A stretch of DNA of 61,182 nucleotides. It comes from Planctomycetia bacterium (GTDB taxonomy: Bacteria > Planctomycetota > Planctomycetia > Pirellulales > Thermoguttaceae). The stretch spans positions 61,147-122,328 of the forward strand of contig JAUNBF010000002.1 in the NCBI GenBank assembly GCA_030527185.1. The letters are read 5' to 3'. A program made the position numbers and the translations under genes. Every line of letters begins with the position of its first letter. The first letter of the stretch is position 1. The notes beneath the pieces are model-generated. The model worked only from the letters and a program-made list of their open reading frames with translations. It ran no database searches and had not been told where the DNA came from. Shown piece by piece: positions 34,372-43,957 of this stretch.

Positions 34372-36267
34372 ATGAGTGCCATTACGGGAATCCTTTATCG
34401 TGACACCGAATCGCCCGTTGCGCAGTCTCAACTCTGCCGCATGAACGATTTACAGGCTCATCGGGGTTCAGGAGGAGAAAAACTGTTTCTTCGGCAAAAC
34501 GTTGGTTTGGGAACCCGTTTTTTGATGTCCGGGGAGGAGACGTTTTCGATCGAATTTTCCACATCGGCAGGAAAACTGGTCATTTTGCTGGACGGGGAAA
34601 TTTATAACGCGGAGGAATTGCGGGAAAAACTGGAGGATGCGGATCGGGAGTGCGAAACGGAAGGGGATTCCGAGTTGATTGCCCGATTGTACGAGGTTTT
34701 TGGTCTGGAAAAGATGTTTCCGATGCTGCGGGGGAAATTTTCGTTGGCAATCTGGAACGAAACGACGCGGGAACTTCTTCTGGCTCGCGACCCGATTGGA
34801 CAGAAGCCGTTGTATTGGTATCAGGATGAGGAAAAGTTGCTTTTCGCGTCGGAATTGAAGGCCATTTTGGCTCACGAACGGGTTCCGCGAGAAATACACC
34901 TGACCGCCATTGAAGATTACTTCATCATGGGAGCGATTCCCGGCGAACGGACGATTTACAAGGATATTTTCAAGGTTCCCTCAGGAAGTTGGGTGACGTA
35001 TCGTCCGATGGCCTCGTCGCAACGGGAACGGGCAGTTCGGTATTGGCAATTTCAGATTCAGACCGTGGAAAATCTTCCCGAAGAGGATTGGGAGGAGCGG
35101 ATTCAAAACCAGTTGATGGAAACAGTCACGATCATGAAAAGGAACCACCTGGACTGTGGTGCTTTTTTAAGCGGCGGGCTGGATTCCAGTATTGTGGTGG
35201 CGTTGCAAACCCGTTTTGGTTGTGAGTCGATTCCCACATTTACCGTTGGATTCAAGGAATCCCAGTTCAATGAGTTGGACTTTGCGGAAGCGATTGCGGA
35301 TCGTTTCGGTGCGGATATGTTTCAGGAAATCGTGGAGCCGGACGCGGTGGAGGAATTGAAGAATCTGGTGGAATGTTTCGACGAGCCATATTCCGATCCC
35401 TCCAGTCTCCCCTCGCTTTTGGTGGCTCGGCTGGCCGCGCGGCATGTTTCCACGGTACTTTCGGGAGATGGTGGGGATGAATGTTTTGCCGGTTATGCCC
35501 GCCAGATTCACGATATGAAAGAGGACGCCATCCGGCGGTTTTTCCCGACTTTCCTGCGACGTGGCATTTTTTCGCCATTGGGGACGATTTGGCCGAAACT
35601 GGATTGTTTGCCACGGTATCTGCGATTCAAGACCGTTTTTACGAATCTGGGGATGTCGGCTGCCGAAGCGTATGCCAACACCGTTTCGTTTTGCCGGAAT
35701 CCTCTGCGAGAACGCCTGTTGCGGCCTCTGATGGAAACGCCGGGATTTGTGCCGTCGGATATTGGGGAGCAGATTGTCGCCGCCTTTCAAGCTGCCCCGG
35801 AAGGAGATACGCTGGCGGGAATGCAGATGGCGGAAATTCGCGTCGGGCTGCCGGAAGCGATGGTGAAAGTGGATCGTACCACCATGTCGTGTGGGCTGGA
35901 AGTCCGTTCGCCGTTCCTCGATACGAAAGTGATGGAACTGGCGGCACAACTCCCCTCCGAATACAAAATTCGCAATGGCCTGGGGAAATGGATATTGCGA
36001 AAGATTTACGAACCGCAATTTCCTGTTCGTCTGAAAGGGCGTCCCAAGCAGGGTTTTGAACTTCCCACCGATATTTGGCTGCGTGGGCCGTTGAGTGGGA
36101 TTTTCCGCGAAGAAGTCCTCAGCCCCAACAGCCCCATTGCCTCCTGGGTAGACCTGTCTGTCGCCCAACAACTCTTCGACGAACACCTTGCCCAAAAAGG
36201 AAACCATGGTGGCATCCTCTGGGCACTACTCGTCCTCAACCAATGGGCACAACGGTGGAAACCCTAA
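34372..36267 (+). CDS. AsnB-like protein with altered glutaminase site
   Basis: 631 residues of the asparagine synthetase B family. Residues 1-210 resemble the Ntn glutaminase domain, but the catalytic Cys2 of normal AsnB (MCGI...) is Ser2 (MSAITGI). RGPD is replaced by RGSG and NGEIYN by DGEIYN, though Arg49 and GEIYN remain. No upstream in-frame ATG exists, because a TAG lies 18 bases before. The synthetase half is intact: PP-loop SGGLDSS (267-273), ADMFQEIV, YSDPSSLPS and LSGDGGDECFAGY near 365. It may use free ammonia, use Ser as nucleophile, or act as an amidotransferase in surface-glycan modification. It is the last of a probable three-gene operon. Confidence 0.85.
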   Translation: MSAITGILYRDTESPVAQSQLCRMNDLQAHRGSGGEKLFLRQNVGLGTRFLMSGEETFSIEFSTSAGKLVILLDGEIYNAEELREKLEDADRECETEGDSELIARLYEVFGLEKMFPMLRGKFSLAIWNETTRELLLARDPIGQKPLYWYQDEEKLLFASELKAILAHERVPREIHLTAIEDYFIMGAIPGERTIYKDIFKVPSGSWVTYRPMASSQRERAVRYWQFQIQTVENLPEEDWEERIQNQLMETVTIMKRNHLDCGAFLSGGLDSSIVVALQTRFGCESIPTFTVGFKESQFNELDFAEAIADRFGADMFQEIVEPDAVEELKNLVECFDEPYSDPSSLPSLLVARLAARHVSTVLSGDGGDECFAGYARQIHDMKEDAIRRFFPTFLRRGIFSPLGTIWPKLDCLPRYLRFKTVFTNLGMSAAEAYANTVSFCRNPLRERLLRPLMETPGFVPSDIGEQIVAAFQAAPEGDTLAGMQMAEIRVGLPEAMVKVDRTTMSCGLEVRSPFLDTKVMELAAQLPSEYKIRNGLGKWILRKIYEPQFPVRLKGRPKQGFELPTDIWLRGPLSGIFREEVLSPNSPIASWVDLSVAQQLFDEHLAQKGNHGGILWALLVLNQWAQRWKP

Positions 36268-36298
36268 AATTAATGATTAATGAAATAATGATTAATGA
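36268..36298. repeat. Degenerate AATTAATGATTAATG repeat
   Basis: Just after the asnB-like stop, with two ATTAATGATTAATG-type units. It resembles the AATTGATAATT repeat at other gene ends but with a different core. Confidence 0.5.
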
Positions 36299-36519
36299 TG
36301 GGAGAAGGCGATAAAAATGCCTAAAACTATAAGAAAAACGTAAGAAAAGGCGGCATTTGCCGCCCGGAACGACGGGAAAACGGGAAGGAGAGGTGATGAA
36401 ATCACCTGGACAGCTTGTGGTTCCCGGCTATATTTACTGATCAGCCGCCAACGAGCGGCGTAAAAGAAAAACGTCACTATACGATTCGCCGCCGGTCGCA
36501 CCGGCATAGGGAGATGATG

Positions 36520-37611
36520 ATGAGTTACGGTTTTGGTATTATTGGTTGTGGCATGATTTCGCGTTTTCATGCCAAGGCAATTGCGGATTGTCCTGAGGGA
36601 CGATTGGTGGGATGTTTTGATGTTTATGCACCGTCTGCGGAAAAACTGGCGGCAGAGACGGGTTGTCAGGCATACGCGAAATTGGAAGATATGCTGGCCA
36701 ATCCAGAAATTCAGATTGTCACGATCGGCACGCCCAGTGGTGCCCACCTGGAACCAGCACTGGCAGCGGCGAAGGCGGGAAAACATATCATTGTGGAAAA
36801 GCCATTGGAAATTACACTGGAACGCTGCGACCAGATTATCGAAGCGTGTCGCACGGCAGGTGTGAAACTGGCAACGGTTTTCCACAGTCGTTTTCATGAT
36901 TCCAGCCAGACGTTGAAAAAAGCGTTGGAGTGTGGCAAATTCGGACGTTTGACGGTGGGGGATGCTTATGTGAAGTGGTTTCGGACGCAGCAATACTACG
37001 ACAGCGGCGCGTGGCGAGGCACCTGGGCTTTGGATGGCGGTGGGGCACTCATGAATCAGGCGATTCACAGCGTCGATTTGCTCACCTGGCTGATGGGGCC
37101 GGTGGTGGAAATTCGGGCTTTGTTCGGATGCCTGGACCACGAGCGGATTGAGGTGGAGGATACGGCCGTCGCGTCGCTCCGTTTCGCGAATGGAGCATTG
37201 GGCGTCATTGAGGCAAGTACCGCTATTTATCCGGGCTATTTGAAGAAAATCGAAATTCATGGTTCGCAAGGTTCCGCCACATTGGAAGAGGAAGACCTGG
37301 TTCGTTGGGACTTTGCCAACCCGGATGAGAGCGATCAGGAAATTCTGGAAAAGATGAAACAGAAAGTCAGTTCCGGCGGCGGCGCGGCAGACCCGGCAGC
37401 GATTGGGCATCACGGGCACGCGAAACTTTTTGCCGATATGATTCGTGCGATTGAAACTGGCTCGGAGCCGCAAGTCAATGGAGAGGAAGGCCGCCGTTCG
37501 GTGGAGATTATCCTGGGAATTTATCAGGCTGCGGAGAGTGGTCAGTCGGTTTCTTTGCCCTTGCCTGGCGACCCGCCGTTGCGTTGTCGTGAGGAGAAAA
37601 AAGTCTCCTGA
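36520..37611 (+). CDS. Gfo/Idh/MocA family oxidoreductase
   Basis: 363 residues. NAD(P)-dependent sugar or inositol dehydrogenase family. The Rossmann motif GIIGCGMISRFHAKA begins the protein, TIGTPSGAHLEPALAAAKAGK and the conserved EKPLEIT (about 90) follow, and the catalytic-helix region GGGALMNQAIHSVDLLTWLM is near 175-195. Substrate unknown. ATGs at 36514, 36517 and 36520 are clustered behind AGGGAG; 36520 gives the best spacing. It seems monocistronic and lies near surface-related genes. Confidence 0.9.
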   Translation: MSYGFGIIGCGMISRFHAKAIADCPEGRLVGCFDVYAPSAEKLAAETGCQAYAKLEDMLANPEIQIVTIGTPSGAHLEPALAAAKAGKHIIVEKPLEITLERCDQIIEACRTAGVKLATVFHSRFHDSSQTLKKALECGKFGRLTVGDAYVKWFRTQQYYDSGAWRGTWALDGGGALMNQAIHSVDLLTWLMGPVVEIRALFGCLDHERIEVEDTAVASLRFANGALGVIEASTAIYPGYLKKIEIHGSQGSATLEEEDLVRWDFANPDESDQEILEKMKQKVSSGGGAADPAAIGHHGHAKLFADMIRAIETGSEPQVNGEEGRRSVEIILGIYQAAESGQSVSLPLPGDPPLRCREEKKVS

Positions 37612-37707
37612 TTTCGATTCTCGCGGTTTGTGTTGGAAGATTTGCCGATTTTGCCAGAAAAAGGGGGTATTTTCTGAAAAAATTTTCCTGAAAAAAGCGT
37701 TGGAGGA

Positions 37708-37736
37708 TTGAATTTTCGGAAAGGGTAGGGTAAAAT
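37708..37736 (+). promoter_or_regulatory. Promoter of the Gly-rich secreted protein gene
   Basis: TTGAAT (37708-37713), 17-base spacer, TAAAAT (37731-37736), about 90 bases before the ATG. Confidence 0.55.
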
Positions 37737-37831
37737 GGAGAGAGGTCTGTTGGGATGTCACATTCCAGTGGAAAAAATGTGGAAGTTTCAGGAAAATTAA
37801 GAATCGTGATAGCCTATTTTGGGAGGAAACA

Positions 37832-38659
37832 ATGTCTCAGACTTTTCGGATGACCGGTTTTGCCGTAATGGCGTTTCTTTTGTGCAGTTTTCTGGCTTCC
37901 GCCGGGTTGGGCACAGAAAACGTTTCCGAGAAAAAAGCGGCCAATCGTGCTCAGGTACGTGCGATGGCTAAAAATGCCAAGGTTCAGTCGCTGGAAAATC
38001 AGGTTGCGGAAGGTGCCGTGGAAGTCGATTTATTCCAGGCGATCGAAAAAGAACAGTTGGCCGCGGGAATTATTCAGAGTGGTATGAAAGGTGGCAAATT
38101 GTTCCTCGAAAACAAAACCGACCAGCCTATCAGCGTCAAGATTCCCAATGCGTTTGGAACTCGCCCGATTCTGGCGCAGATTGGCGGCGGCAGTGGCTCG
38201 GATGATATTGAGCAGTTGTTCGGTTCCAATGCTGGCGGCGGCATGGGTGGCGGCGGAGGTATGGGTGGCGGTGGTTTTATGAATATTCCGCCAGAAAAAG
38301 TGGTGGCGGTCAAGTACCAGTCGGTCTGTCTGGAATATGGCAAACCGGTTCCCGATGCGGCCAGCGCGTATGAATTGGCTCCGTTGAATGAGGTGACCGA
38401 CAAAGAGGATGTGAAGGTGCTTTGCGAAAATCTGCACCGCGTCGATTTACGGGCAGCCCAGTTTGCGGCCTGGCACATGAACAGTGGAACGCCTTTGGCT
38501 CAGTTGGCTTCGGAGACGGTTTTGCGACCGAATGGAAAACGAGTTCCCAATTTCAATGCCAAAGAAGTGCAACAGGGAATGATGCTCATCCAGATGTCGC
38601 GTCAGGCCGCCTCGGAACGAGCGAAAAAACCGGAAGCGAGTTTGAGTTCGGGGAGTTGA
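37832..38659 (+). CDS. Secreted protein with Gly-rich segment, function unknown
   Basis: 275 residues with a signal peptide (FAVMAFLLCSFLASAGLG) and no recognised domain. Features: an Asn/Lys/Ala helix (NRAQVRAMAKNAKVQSLEN), LFLENKTDQPISVKIPNAFG near 90, then a Gly-Met repeat (GGGMGGGGGMGGGGF) at about 131-148, and a helical C-terminal half. The fold around the Gly stretch suggests a binding domain plus flexible linker. A terminator follows immediately, so it is monocistronic. Confidence 0.75.
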   Translation: MSQTFRMTGFAVMAFLLCSFLASAGLGTENVSEKKAANRAQVRAMAKNAKVQSLENQVAEGAVEVDLFQAIEKEQLAAGIIQSGMKGGKLFLENKTDQPISVKIPNAFGTRPILAQIGGGSGSDDIEQLFGSNAGGGMGGGGGMGGGGFMNIPPEKVVAVKYQSVCLEYGKPVPDAASAYELAPLNEVTDKEDVKVLCENLHRVDLRAAQFAAWHMNSGTPLAQLASETVLRPNGKRVPNFNAKEVQQGMMLIQMSRQAASERAKKPEASLSSGS

Positions 38660-38687
38660 GTGGGCTATCGTTCATTTTCAGAAAACG

Positions 38688-38717
38688 AACAGGAAGTCGG
38701 AAGGCTTCCTGTTTTTT
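38688..38717 (+). terminator. Terminator between convergent genes
   Basis: AACAGGAAG/CTTCCTGTT stem with an eight-base loop, followed by TTTTTT on the plus strand; on the minus strand a shorter T-rich tract also follows. Confidence 0.75.
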
Positions 38718-38733
38718 CAGGTAGTGGAGGTTT

Positions 38734-39486
38734 TTACAGGAACCACCATTCTCCTGTTTGCAAGACGTAGATTCCGAGGCAAAAATTTGTCACCATGTGA
38801 ATCAGAACGGCATCCCAGATATTTCGAGTTTTCTGTACAAACCAGGTCACACCGCCGAACCAGAGCATGGCGGCCACCGCTTCTCCCGGATGGGTAGCGG
38901 CAGCGTAAATCAGCGTGGCAATCCAGACCGTGGCATTCGTGGTTCCGAGAGGGACTTCCGACCAGTCATTCTGCACCACATACCGCAACAGGAATCCCCG
39001 CAGGAAGAATTCCTCTATCAACGGTACGAGGAGTGCCAATCCCACCATTCTCAAAATCCAGAATCGCCAGGCATTTCCCGGTTCCAGATGGTCGAACGGG
39101 TTGTAGCCACTGCGTCCCTGAACGATATTTTCCCCGGCGGGAGCTTCGACGGAAACGGGTTGCGGAAAGAGCCGTTTTTCCAACTCACACTTGCAAACGC
39201 CGACCCAGAGGATGGTTCCCAGGATTCCCGCGAAGAGTGCCAGGAAAGTCGCTTTCGTCCACCGGATGGGAAAGATTTTCCGCCAGTGGCAAAAACAAAG
39301 GAGCGTGACGGCTGCGGTGATGATGATTTTCCAGGTATAGAGTACCGGATAGTATCGATAGGGAATCCAGGCCGTCTCATCAGATTGTCCCGCGGTCGGT
39401 TCCAGGGAGGTGAAAATCATGAAAACAACCAGGGGTGCCAGCAGGGAAAGGAACTCTTTGGAAGGGTTTTGCGCGGTATTTTCCAT
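38734..39486 (-). CDS. CPBP family intramembrane metalloprotease
   Basis: 250 residues with several membrane helices, including IIITAAVTLLCFCHW and TFLALFAGILGTILW. The CPBP/Abi motifs are present: the glutamate pair IEEFFLRGFLLRY near 170, TLIYAAATHPGEAVAAMLWF near 200 and a late IWDAVLIHMVTNF with the conserved His near 235. Such proteases act in CAAX processing in eukaryotes and in membrane protein or bacteriocin-related steps in bacteria; the exosortase-associated branch is also possible. GGAG lies before the ATG at 39486. The substrate is unknown. Confidence 0.85.
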   Translation of the reverse strand: MENTAQNPSKEFLSLLAPLVVFMIFTSLEPTAGQSDETAWIPYRYYPVLYTWKIIITAAVTLLCFCHWRKIFPIRWTKATFLALFAGILGTILWVGVCKCELEKRLFPQPVSVEAPAGENIVQGRSGYNPFDHLEPGNAWRFWILRMVGLALLVPLIEEFFLRGFLLRYVVQNDWSEVPLGTTNATVWIATLIYAAATHPGEAVAAMLWFGGVTWFVQKTRNIWDAVLIHMVTNFCLGIYVLQTGEWWFL

Positions 39487-39544
39487 AAAATCTCCAAAAA
39501 ATTTTCAACTTTTTGCCCCTCTTGCCGAGGAAGTGCTTGACGTT

Positions 39545-39572
39545 TTGCGTTCTACAGTGTACTCTATAGAAT
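39545..39572 (+). promoter_or_regulatory. Possible promoter of the secreted 461-residue protein gene
   Basis: TTGCGT (39545-39550), 16-base spacer, TAGAAT (39567-39572), about 130 bases before the ATG. Low confidence. Confidence 0.35.
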
Positions 39573-39700
39573 AGGTGTCCTGTGGGAAAACGGTTGTGAT
39601 TTTCCCTCTTGCAGGATTGGGTGAACTTTATTATCATACTCTTTAGACCACGATATGTCTATAGGAGTTTGTGGAAAATCTCTTGAGAAGTGCAGGAAAT

Positions 39701-41086
39701 ATGAAAAAGCATTGGATTTCGAGTCTCCTCCTTTGGGGATGTTTTTGGGGAATGGTTTTTTCAGGTACCCATTGGCTGGCAGGCCAGGAACCGCCTAAAG
39801 AACCGTCCGGGTTGCGGAATACCGTCATGGAAATTCTCGTGAAAGGGCCTGTTTCCGATGAGGAACGGCAGAATGTGCGGAAATTCTTTCTGGAATTTCA
39901 TCTGCAACGCTGGAACCTGGAAGAGTGCTATATCTACATCCCCAATTATCGGGAAGATTTGCAGAAAATCCTCAAAACGATCAGCGATCAGGATGGACAG
40001 GGTTATGCCATGTTGGTACGAATGCTGTTCGATGCGCTCCGGGAATATGCCGACGACCCCGAATTGGCTCAGGTAGTCCGCTACAATGCCGTTTTGACCA
40101 TCGGTGAGTTGAATCAGACGCAAGCCTCCGGGAGAAAACCGACACCCTTGCCGGATGCCCGAAAATATCTCGAATCGCTTGTGAAGTCGTCCAAAACCGA
40201 ACTTTACTTGAAAATCGCGGCTCTGAAAGGATTGGTGCGTCATGCCGACTCCCAGGGAAGTGACGCGGAAAAGAATGCCCTGGCAAACCTGTTCGATACG
40301 TATGCGTTTGCTCCGACTTCCAAAAAAGGACACGATGCGCCGGAAGTGATCTGGATGCGGGAATTGGCGTTGCAGGGGTTGGGATATGTCGGAAATCCGG
40401 GTGCCAAAGGGGAACGTGTCGGAAGACTTCTGGCCATTATTCAGGCGGACAAGAATTACTCGCTCGAAACACGAACGATCGCGGCGGTGGCTCTGACTCA
40501 AATGCGGCTCACCCCTGCCCATCTCGGAAAAACCAAGCCGATGGCGCTGGCGGATACACTCTTCAAGCTGGCGGCAGAATCGCTCACGAACGAATATCAG
40601 CGGAACTACACCTTGCGAAAAGGGGTTCTGGAAGGGTATGAAAACCGCCAGACAATGCGTGCGGCCAGAATGGAAATGCAGACCCCCCTGACACCGGAAG
40701 AAAATTCCATTCAAATCCGTTCCCTGCGCCAGCGAACCAAATTTGTCGCGAAGACGTTTGCCGACGCCATGGACCCCAACAAAACGGACGTGGCAAAATT
40801 GCTTACCTCCAACTCGGATAAGGCAAATTACTCCAAAATCTATAAAAAACTCCGCGACATCCGTGACATGTACGACAAAATCGGTGTCACCCATCCCAAA
40901 AAAGGGAAAGATAAAGAAGGGGAAAGCCCTGAACCGATGATGGTTTCCAGTTCTCAGGAACTTCAATTCGTAAAATTACATGATAATCTGGAAAAACAAT
41001 TGCAGACACTCTACGACCTTCTGGGACTGGACAAAAAAGCGTTACGTCCCAAAGTCAAACGCCGTCCCAGTACCATGCGGTTATAG
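39701..41086 (+). CDS. Secreted protein with helical repeat-like region
   Basis: 461 residues. N-terminal signal (WISSLLLWGCFWGMVFSG) with a cysteine that is probably not a lipobox. The body is helical, with HEAT/TPR-like spacing (YLESLVKSSKTELYLKIAAL, RELALQGLGYVGNPGAKGER). No known domain or catalytic motif. The Lys-rich tail ends KVKRRPSTMRL. It stands alone and convergent to the DnaJ-like/toroid gene. Start at 39701 (MKKHWISS) fits the signal peptide better than 39671. Confidence 0.7.
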   Translation: MKKHWISSLLLWGCFWGMVFSGTHWLAGQEPPKEPSGLRNTVMEILVKGPVSDEERQNVRKFFLEFHLQRWNLEECYIYIPNYREDLQKILKTISDQDGQGYAMLVRMLFDALREYADDPELAQVVRYNAVLTIGELNQTQASGRKPTPLPDARKYLESLVKSSKTELYLKIAALKGLVRHADSQGSDAEKNALANLFDTYAFAPTSKKGHDAPEVIWMRELALQGLGYVGNPGAKGERVGRLLAIIQADKNYSLETRTIAAVALTQMRLTPAHLGKTKPMALADTLFKLAAESLTNEYQRNYTLRKGVLEGYENRQTMRAARMEMQTPLTPEENSIQIRSLRQRTKFVAKTFADAMDPNKTDVAKLLTSNSDKANYSKIYKKLRDIRDMYDKIGVTHPKKGKDKEGESPEPMMVSSSQELQFVKLHDNLEKQLQTLYDLLGLDKKALRPKVKRRPSTMRL

Positions 41087-41199
41087 TGCCCTATTAAATG
41101 TATCCTTATTAATTGATAATTATAGGTGTGTATACCGTATTTTCACGGGTGGTCGAGTCTGACTCATGGATATTCAGACTCCTTCCACCTGGAATTTCA

Positions 41200-41237
41200 G
41201 GAAAACAAAAGAAAAGCCCCTGCTTCGGGAGGGGCTT
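41200..41237 (-). terminator. Terminator of the DnaJ-like/toroid gene
   Basis: AAGCCCCT/AGGGGCTT stem with an eight-base loop; on the minus strand it is followed by TTCTTTTGTTTTCC, 25 bases after the stop. Confidence 0.7.
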
Positions 41238-41261
41238 GTGGCGAGAATCCGAAAAACAACA

Positions 41262-43598
41262 TTACAAACCATCGGGGAAGAGTGGCTCCGCTTCTTCCAG
41301 TTCTTCCGCATATTTTTCCGCATCCGTTTTTCCTGTGGAAATTTCCGTCTCCTTTTTTTCTGCCACTTCCGCTCCGTCTCTTTCCCCTAAATTGACTTCA
41401 GGGTCTTTTTCATCCAAAGGACGCAACGGGGAGTAACGGTAATAGGACTCCAGTATCAGAAGTGTCATGGCGGTGCAGTAAAACCGCCCCCCTTCAAATC
41501 GGGACTCATCGCCAACCGGATAGAACCAACTCCCCCGCTCCTCTTTTTCCACCGTTTGGGTCTGGAGGTACTCTTTTTTCATCAGTTCATTCCAGTTTTC
41601 CCAGATTTCCCCCTGGACATCACGTGCCAGGAGTGTCGTCATGAAGGAGTAACGCATATCTCCGGGAATCGGTTTTTTCACGGTTTTTTCCAAAATCAGC
41701 TTCACCAGAGGTCGTTCCGGCGGTTCATTCAGCAATTCGAGTCCCAAAAAGAGATTCGTATATTCCTGCACATCGGTTGCCAGAATCTGTTTTTGCGGAT
41801 GATTTTTGTAATCACGCTCCAAACCTTCCATTTTACGGGTCAAATATTTGATAGCATTATCCAAAGTTCGCCGGGAAACTTCCAAACCCGCGTCTTTGGC
41901 TGCCCGTAGTGCCATTAAATTCCATACTGTCGCGATGGTGGAGGAACGATGGGACTCTTTCTTCGGCACGAGCATGTTATTGACATTCAACTCCCGTTCC
42001 CGTTCAGGCCATCCACCATCCTCATTTTGCTGGTGTTCCACATGCGCCACCAATGCCTGAGCCGCCACACGATAGGGGGTTTCTTTCGTCATGGCAAAAA
42101 ACTCACAAACCGCAACCGTCCCCCACGCATGAGAACGGAAGTCGGCATGTTCCCCTTCCACCAGAGAGGCTTCCCGTGCCAGTGCCAACTGAAAATCTTG
42201 CGGCGTTCGCAGAATCTGCTCGGAAACGGGTCTCGCTTTTCGCAAGAGGTAGGTGATGCCATTCATGATTTCCTTGCGATAATCCCGATCTTTAAGCGAC
42301 TTTCCATCTCCCAAATACGCCATCAGCGCCAGAGCAGTCGCCGCATTCGGGCAACTTTCCATCGTCCCCACATTTTCGCAACGACTGGAATTGGGGCGCG
42401 GACGATTGGGACGAAGCAGGGTATGATTGAAGTTCCAGCTTCCATCCTGAAGTTGCCGACGGCCCAACCACTGCAACCCCTCTTCGATAACCGAGGCTGT
42501 TTTCGCGTCCGCCTCATAAAATGCCAGCATTTTTGCCTTATTGGGTTCCTGACGCAGCGTCACCCCTTTCCCTAACGCCACAATTTCCTCAGGAGTGATT
42601 TTCGGTTCCGTCGGTTTGGCTTCCTTTTGGCTCTCCTCTTCTTTCTTTTCCGCGTCTTTGGAGGAATCGTTCTTTTTCTCGGAATCAGCCGTTTTCGTCT
42701 GGTCTTTTTTCGATTTCTTCCCCTTTTTACGATTTTTTTTCGCTTCCGCTTTATTTTCTTCTTCTAAATCCTCTTCCTCAAAATTTTCATTCATCTGGTC
42801 AAAAATATCCGCCGATTCCTGGGAATCTTCCGGTTTCTCTTCCTTTTTCTTTGCGGAAAGGGCTTCGGCAGAGGCATTTTCTTCTTCCAGCGCTGTCGAC
42901 ATCGCATCCGACAAACTCAAATCGGGCAAATCCGATTCATACTCTTCCATTTCTTCCTGAAACGGGGCTTTTTCCGCCATTTTCTCTTTCGGTGTCGATT
43001 TTCCCATCAGAAGAAAACCACCCAAACCGCCCAACAAAAGGAGAGCCAAAATCGCGTAGGTAAACGTTTGATCCGTTTTTTTCTTACGAATAACCGTCCG
43101 CGTTGGTGAGTTGGTTGCCACAGGCGGTGCCATTCCCACCATCGGGTTGGGAGCCGCGGGTGTGGAAATCGGAGGAACCATCCCCGAAGAGGGCATGGGC
43201 GGAACCATTCCTGGCGTACCTGCGGGCGTGGGAGCCATTGCGGGAGGCACAGAAAGAGGAGCTACCGGAACCGTAGGCGCCATCGTCGGCATCGGCATGG
43301 CGGCGGTCATCAGCGTCGTGCGCAACTGCTGATCATACGCGGTTCGTTTCGCGGCGTCTAAAAGAATCACCCGCGCAGCCGAAAGTTCATTGAGGATTTT
43401 CTGCGACTGTTCGGAATATTGTCCACTCTGAAATGTCCGCACATGGGCCATCTGACGGTCGGCAGCATTGGAAATGACTTGCGGATCCGTCTCAAAAAGA
43501 GGGATTCCCAGCAAACGGTAATGATTGGGGGGTTGTTCTGCCGGAGAAATTCCTAACCATATTCGATAAGGGTCAAACGAAATATTGGGCTTTTGCAT
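41262..43598 (-). CDS. DnaJ-like module fused to prenyltransferase-type alpha-toroid
   Basis: 778 residues. Residues about 1-95 are the planctomycete DnaJ-like module (DPYRIWLGI, QPPNHYRLLGI, then NELSAARVILLDAAKRTAYD) often found before kinases. A Pro/Met/Ala-rich linker leads to one membrane helix (YAILALLLLGGLGGFLLMG, about 182-200). A long Glu/Ser/Lys low-complexity region (about 200-340) comes next. The C-terminal 430 residues are a terpene-cyclase/prenyltransferase-type toroid with repeats (GLQWLGRRQLQDGSWNF; LVAHVEHQQNEDGGWPE; IATVWNLMALRAAKDAG). No DxDD cyclase motif is visible, so it may be a binding rather than catalytic toroid. Its topology puts the J-like part and the toroid on opposite sides of the membrane. 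Confidence 0.8.
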   Translation of the reverse strand: MQKPNISFDPYRIWLGISPAEQPPNHYRLLGIPLFETDPQVISNAADRQMAHVRTFQSGQYSEQSQKILNELSAARVILLDAAKRTAYDQQLRTTLMTAAMPMPTMAPTVPVAPLSVPPAMAPTPAGTPGMVPPMPSSGMVPPISTPAAPNPMVGMAPPVATNSPTRTVIRKKKTDQTFTYAILALLLLGGLGGFLLMGKSTPKEKMAEKAPFQEEMEEYESDLPDLSLSDAMSTALEEENASAEALSAKKKEEKPEDSQESADIFDQMNENFEEEDLEEENKAEAKKNRKKGKKSKKDQTKTADSEKKNDSSKDAEKKEEESQKEAKPTEPKITPEEIVALGKGVTLRQEPNKAKMLAFYEADAKTASVIEEGLQWLGRRQLQDGSWNFNHTLLRPNRPRPNSSRCENVGTMESCPNAATALALMAYLGDGKSLKDRDYRKEIMNGITYLLRKARPVSEQILRTPQDFQLALAREASLVEGEHADFRSHAWGTVAVCEFFAMTKETPYRVAAQALVAHVEHQQNEDGGWPERERELNVNNMLVPKKESHRSSTIATVWNLMALRAAKDAGLEVSRRTLDNAIKYLTRKMEGLERDYKNHPQKQILATDVQEYTNLFLGLELLNEPPERPLVKLILEKTVKKPIPGDMRYSFMTTLLARDVQGEIWENWNELMKKEYLQTQTVEKEERGSWFYPVGDESRFEGGRFYCTAMTLLILESYYRYSPLRPLDEKDPEVNLGERDGAEVAEKKETEISTGKTDAEKYAEELEEAEPLFPDGL

Positions 43599-43957
43599 GG
43601 ACAGATTCCTTTAATAAATACCCCGCGGGGGGAAACTAACGCACAACGATAAGTATCAAAGAACACCTCCCAGGGGAGTGTCTGGTGGTTCCTGTTATCC
43701 CACTGGAAATTTCCAGAAACCACATTGGCGGAATCGTAAACGATCGATAACGAGCCAACCTTTCGGAAATATTTCAACAGGGACAATCTATTTTAACGTG
43801 CCGGATGTTACGTGTAAAGAGGGGGGAAATTTTTTCTTCCCTTTCCAGCCAAGATTTTTTTTCATGCCCTTGCTTTTTTTTCTGTTCTGATGTATCCTGA
43901 AAAGAAAGTTACCAAAGTTTTTACAAAATGTCATCCAACACAGAAAAAGAGGAGAAT
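43599..43957. other. Intergenic region between divergent genes
   Basis: No gene seen. It contains a perfect 10-base palindrome (CCCCGCGGGG, 43622-43631) in the leader of the minus-strand gene, and a 39-base hairpin (43685-43723) whose core is the perfect palindrome CTGGAAATTTCCAG with GTGGTT/AACCAC outside. The hairpin has no T-run and might be a protein-binding site. Confidence 0.6.

Noticed and set aside
36292..37761. 489-codon minus-strand frame across the Gfo/Idh/MocA gene
   Set aside because: Antisense to a clear oxidoreductase; no domain and biased composition.
38227..38283. CRISPR-like or tandem DNA repeat
   Set aside because: It is a Gly-Met codon repeat inside a coding gene, with no spacers.
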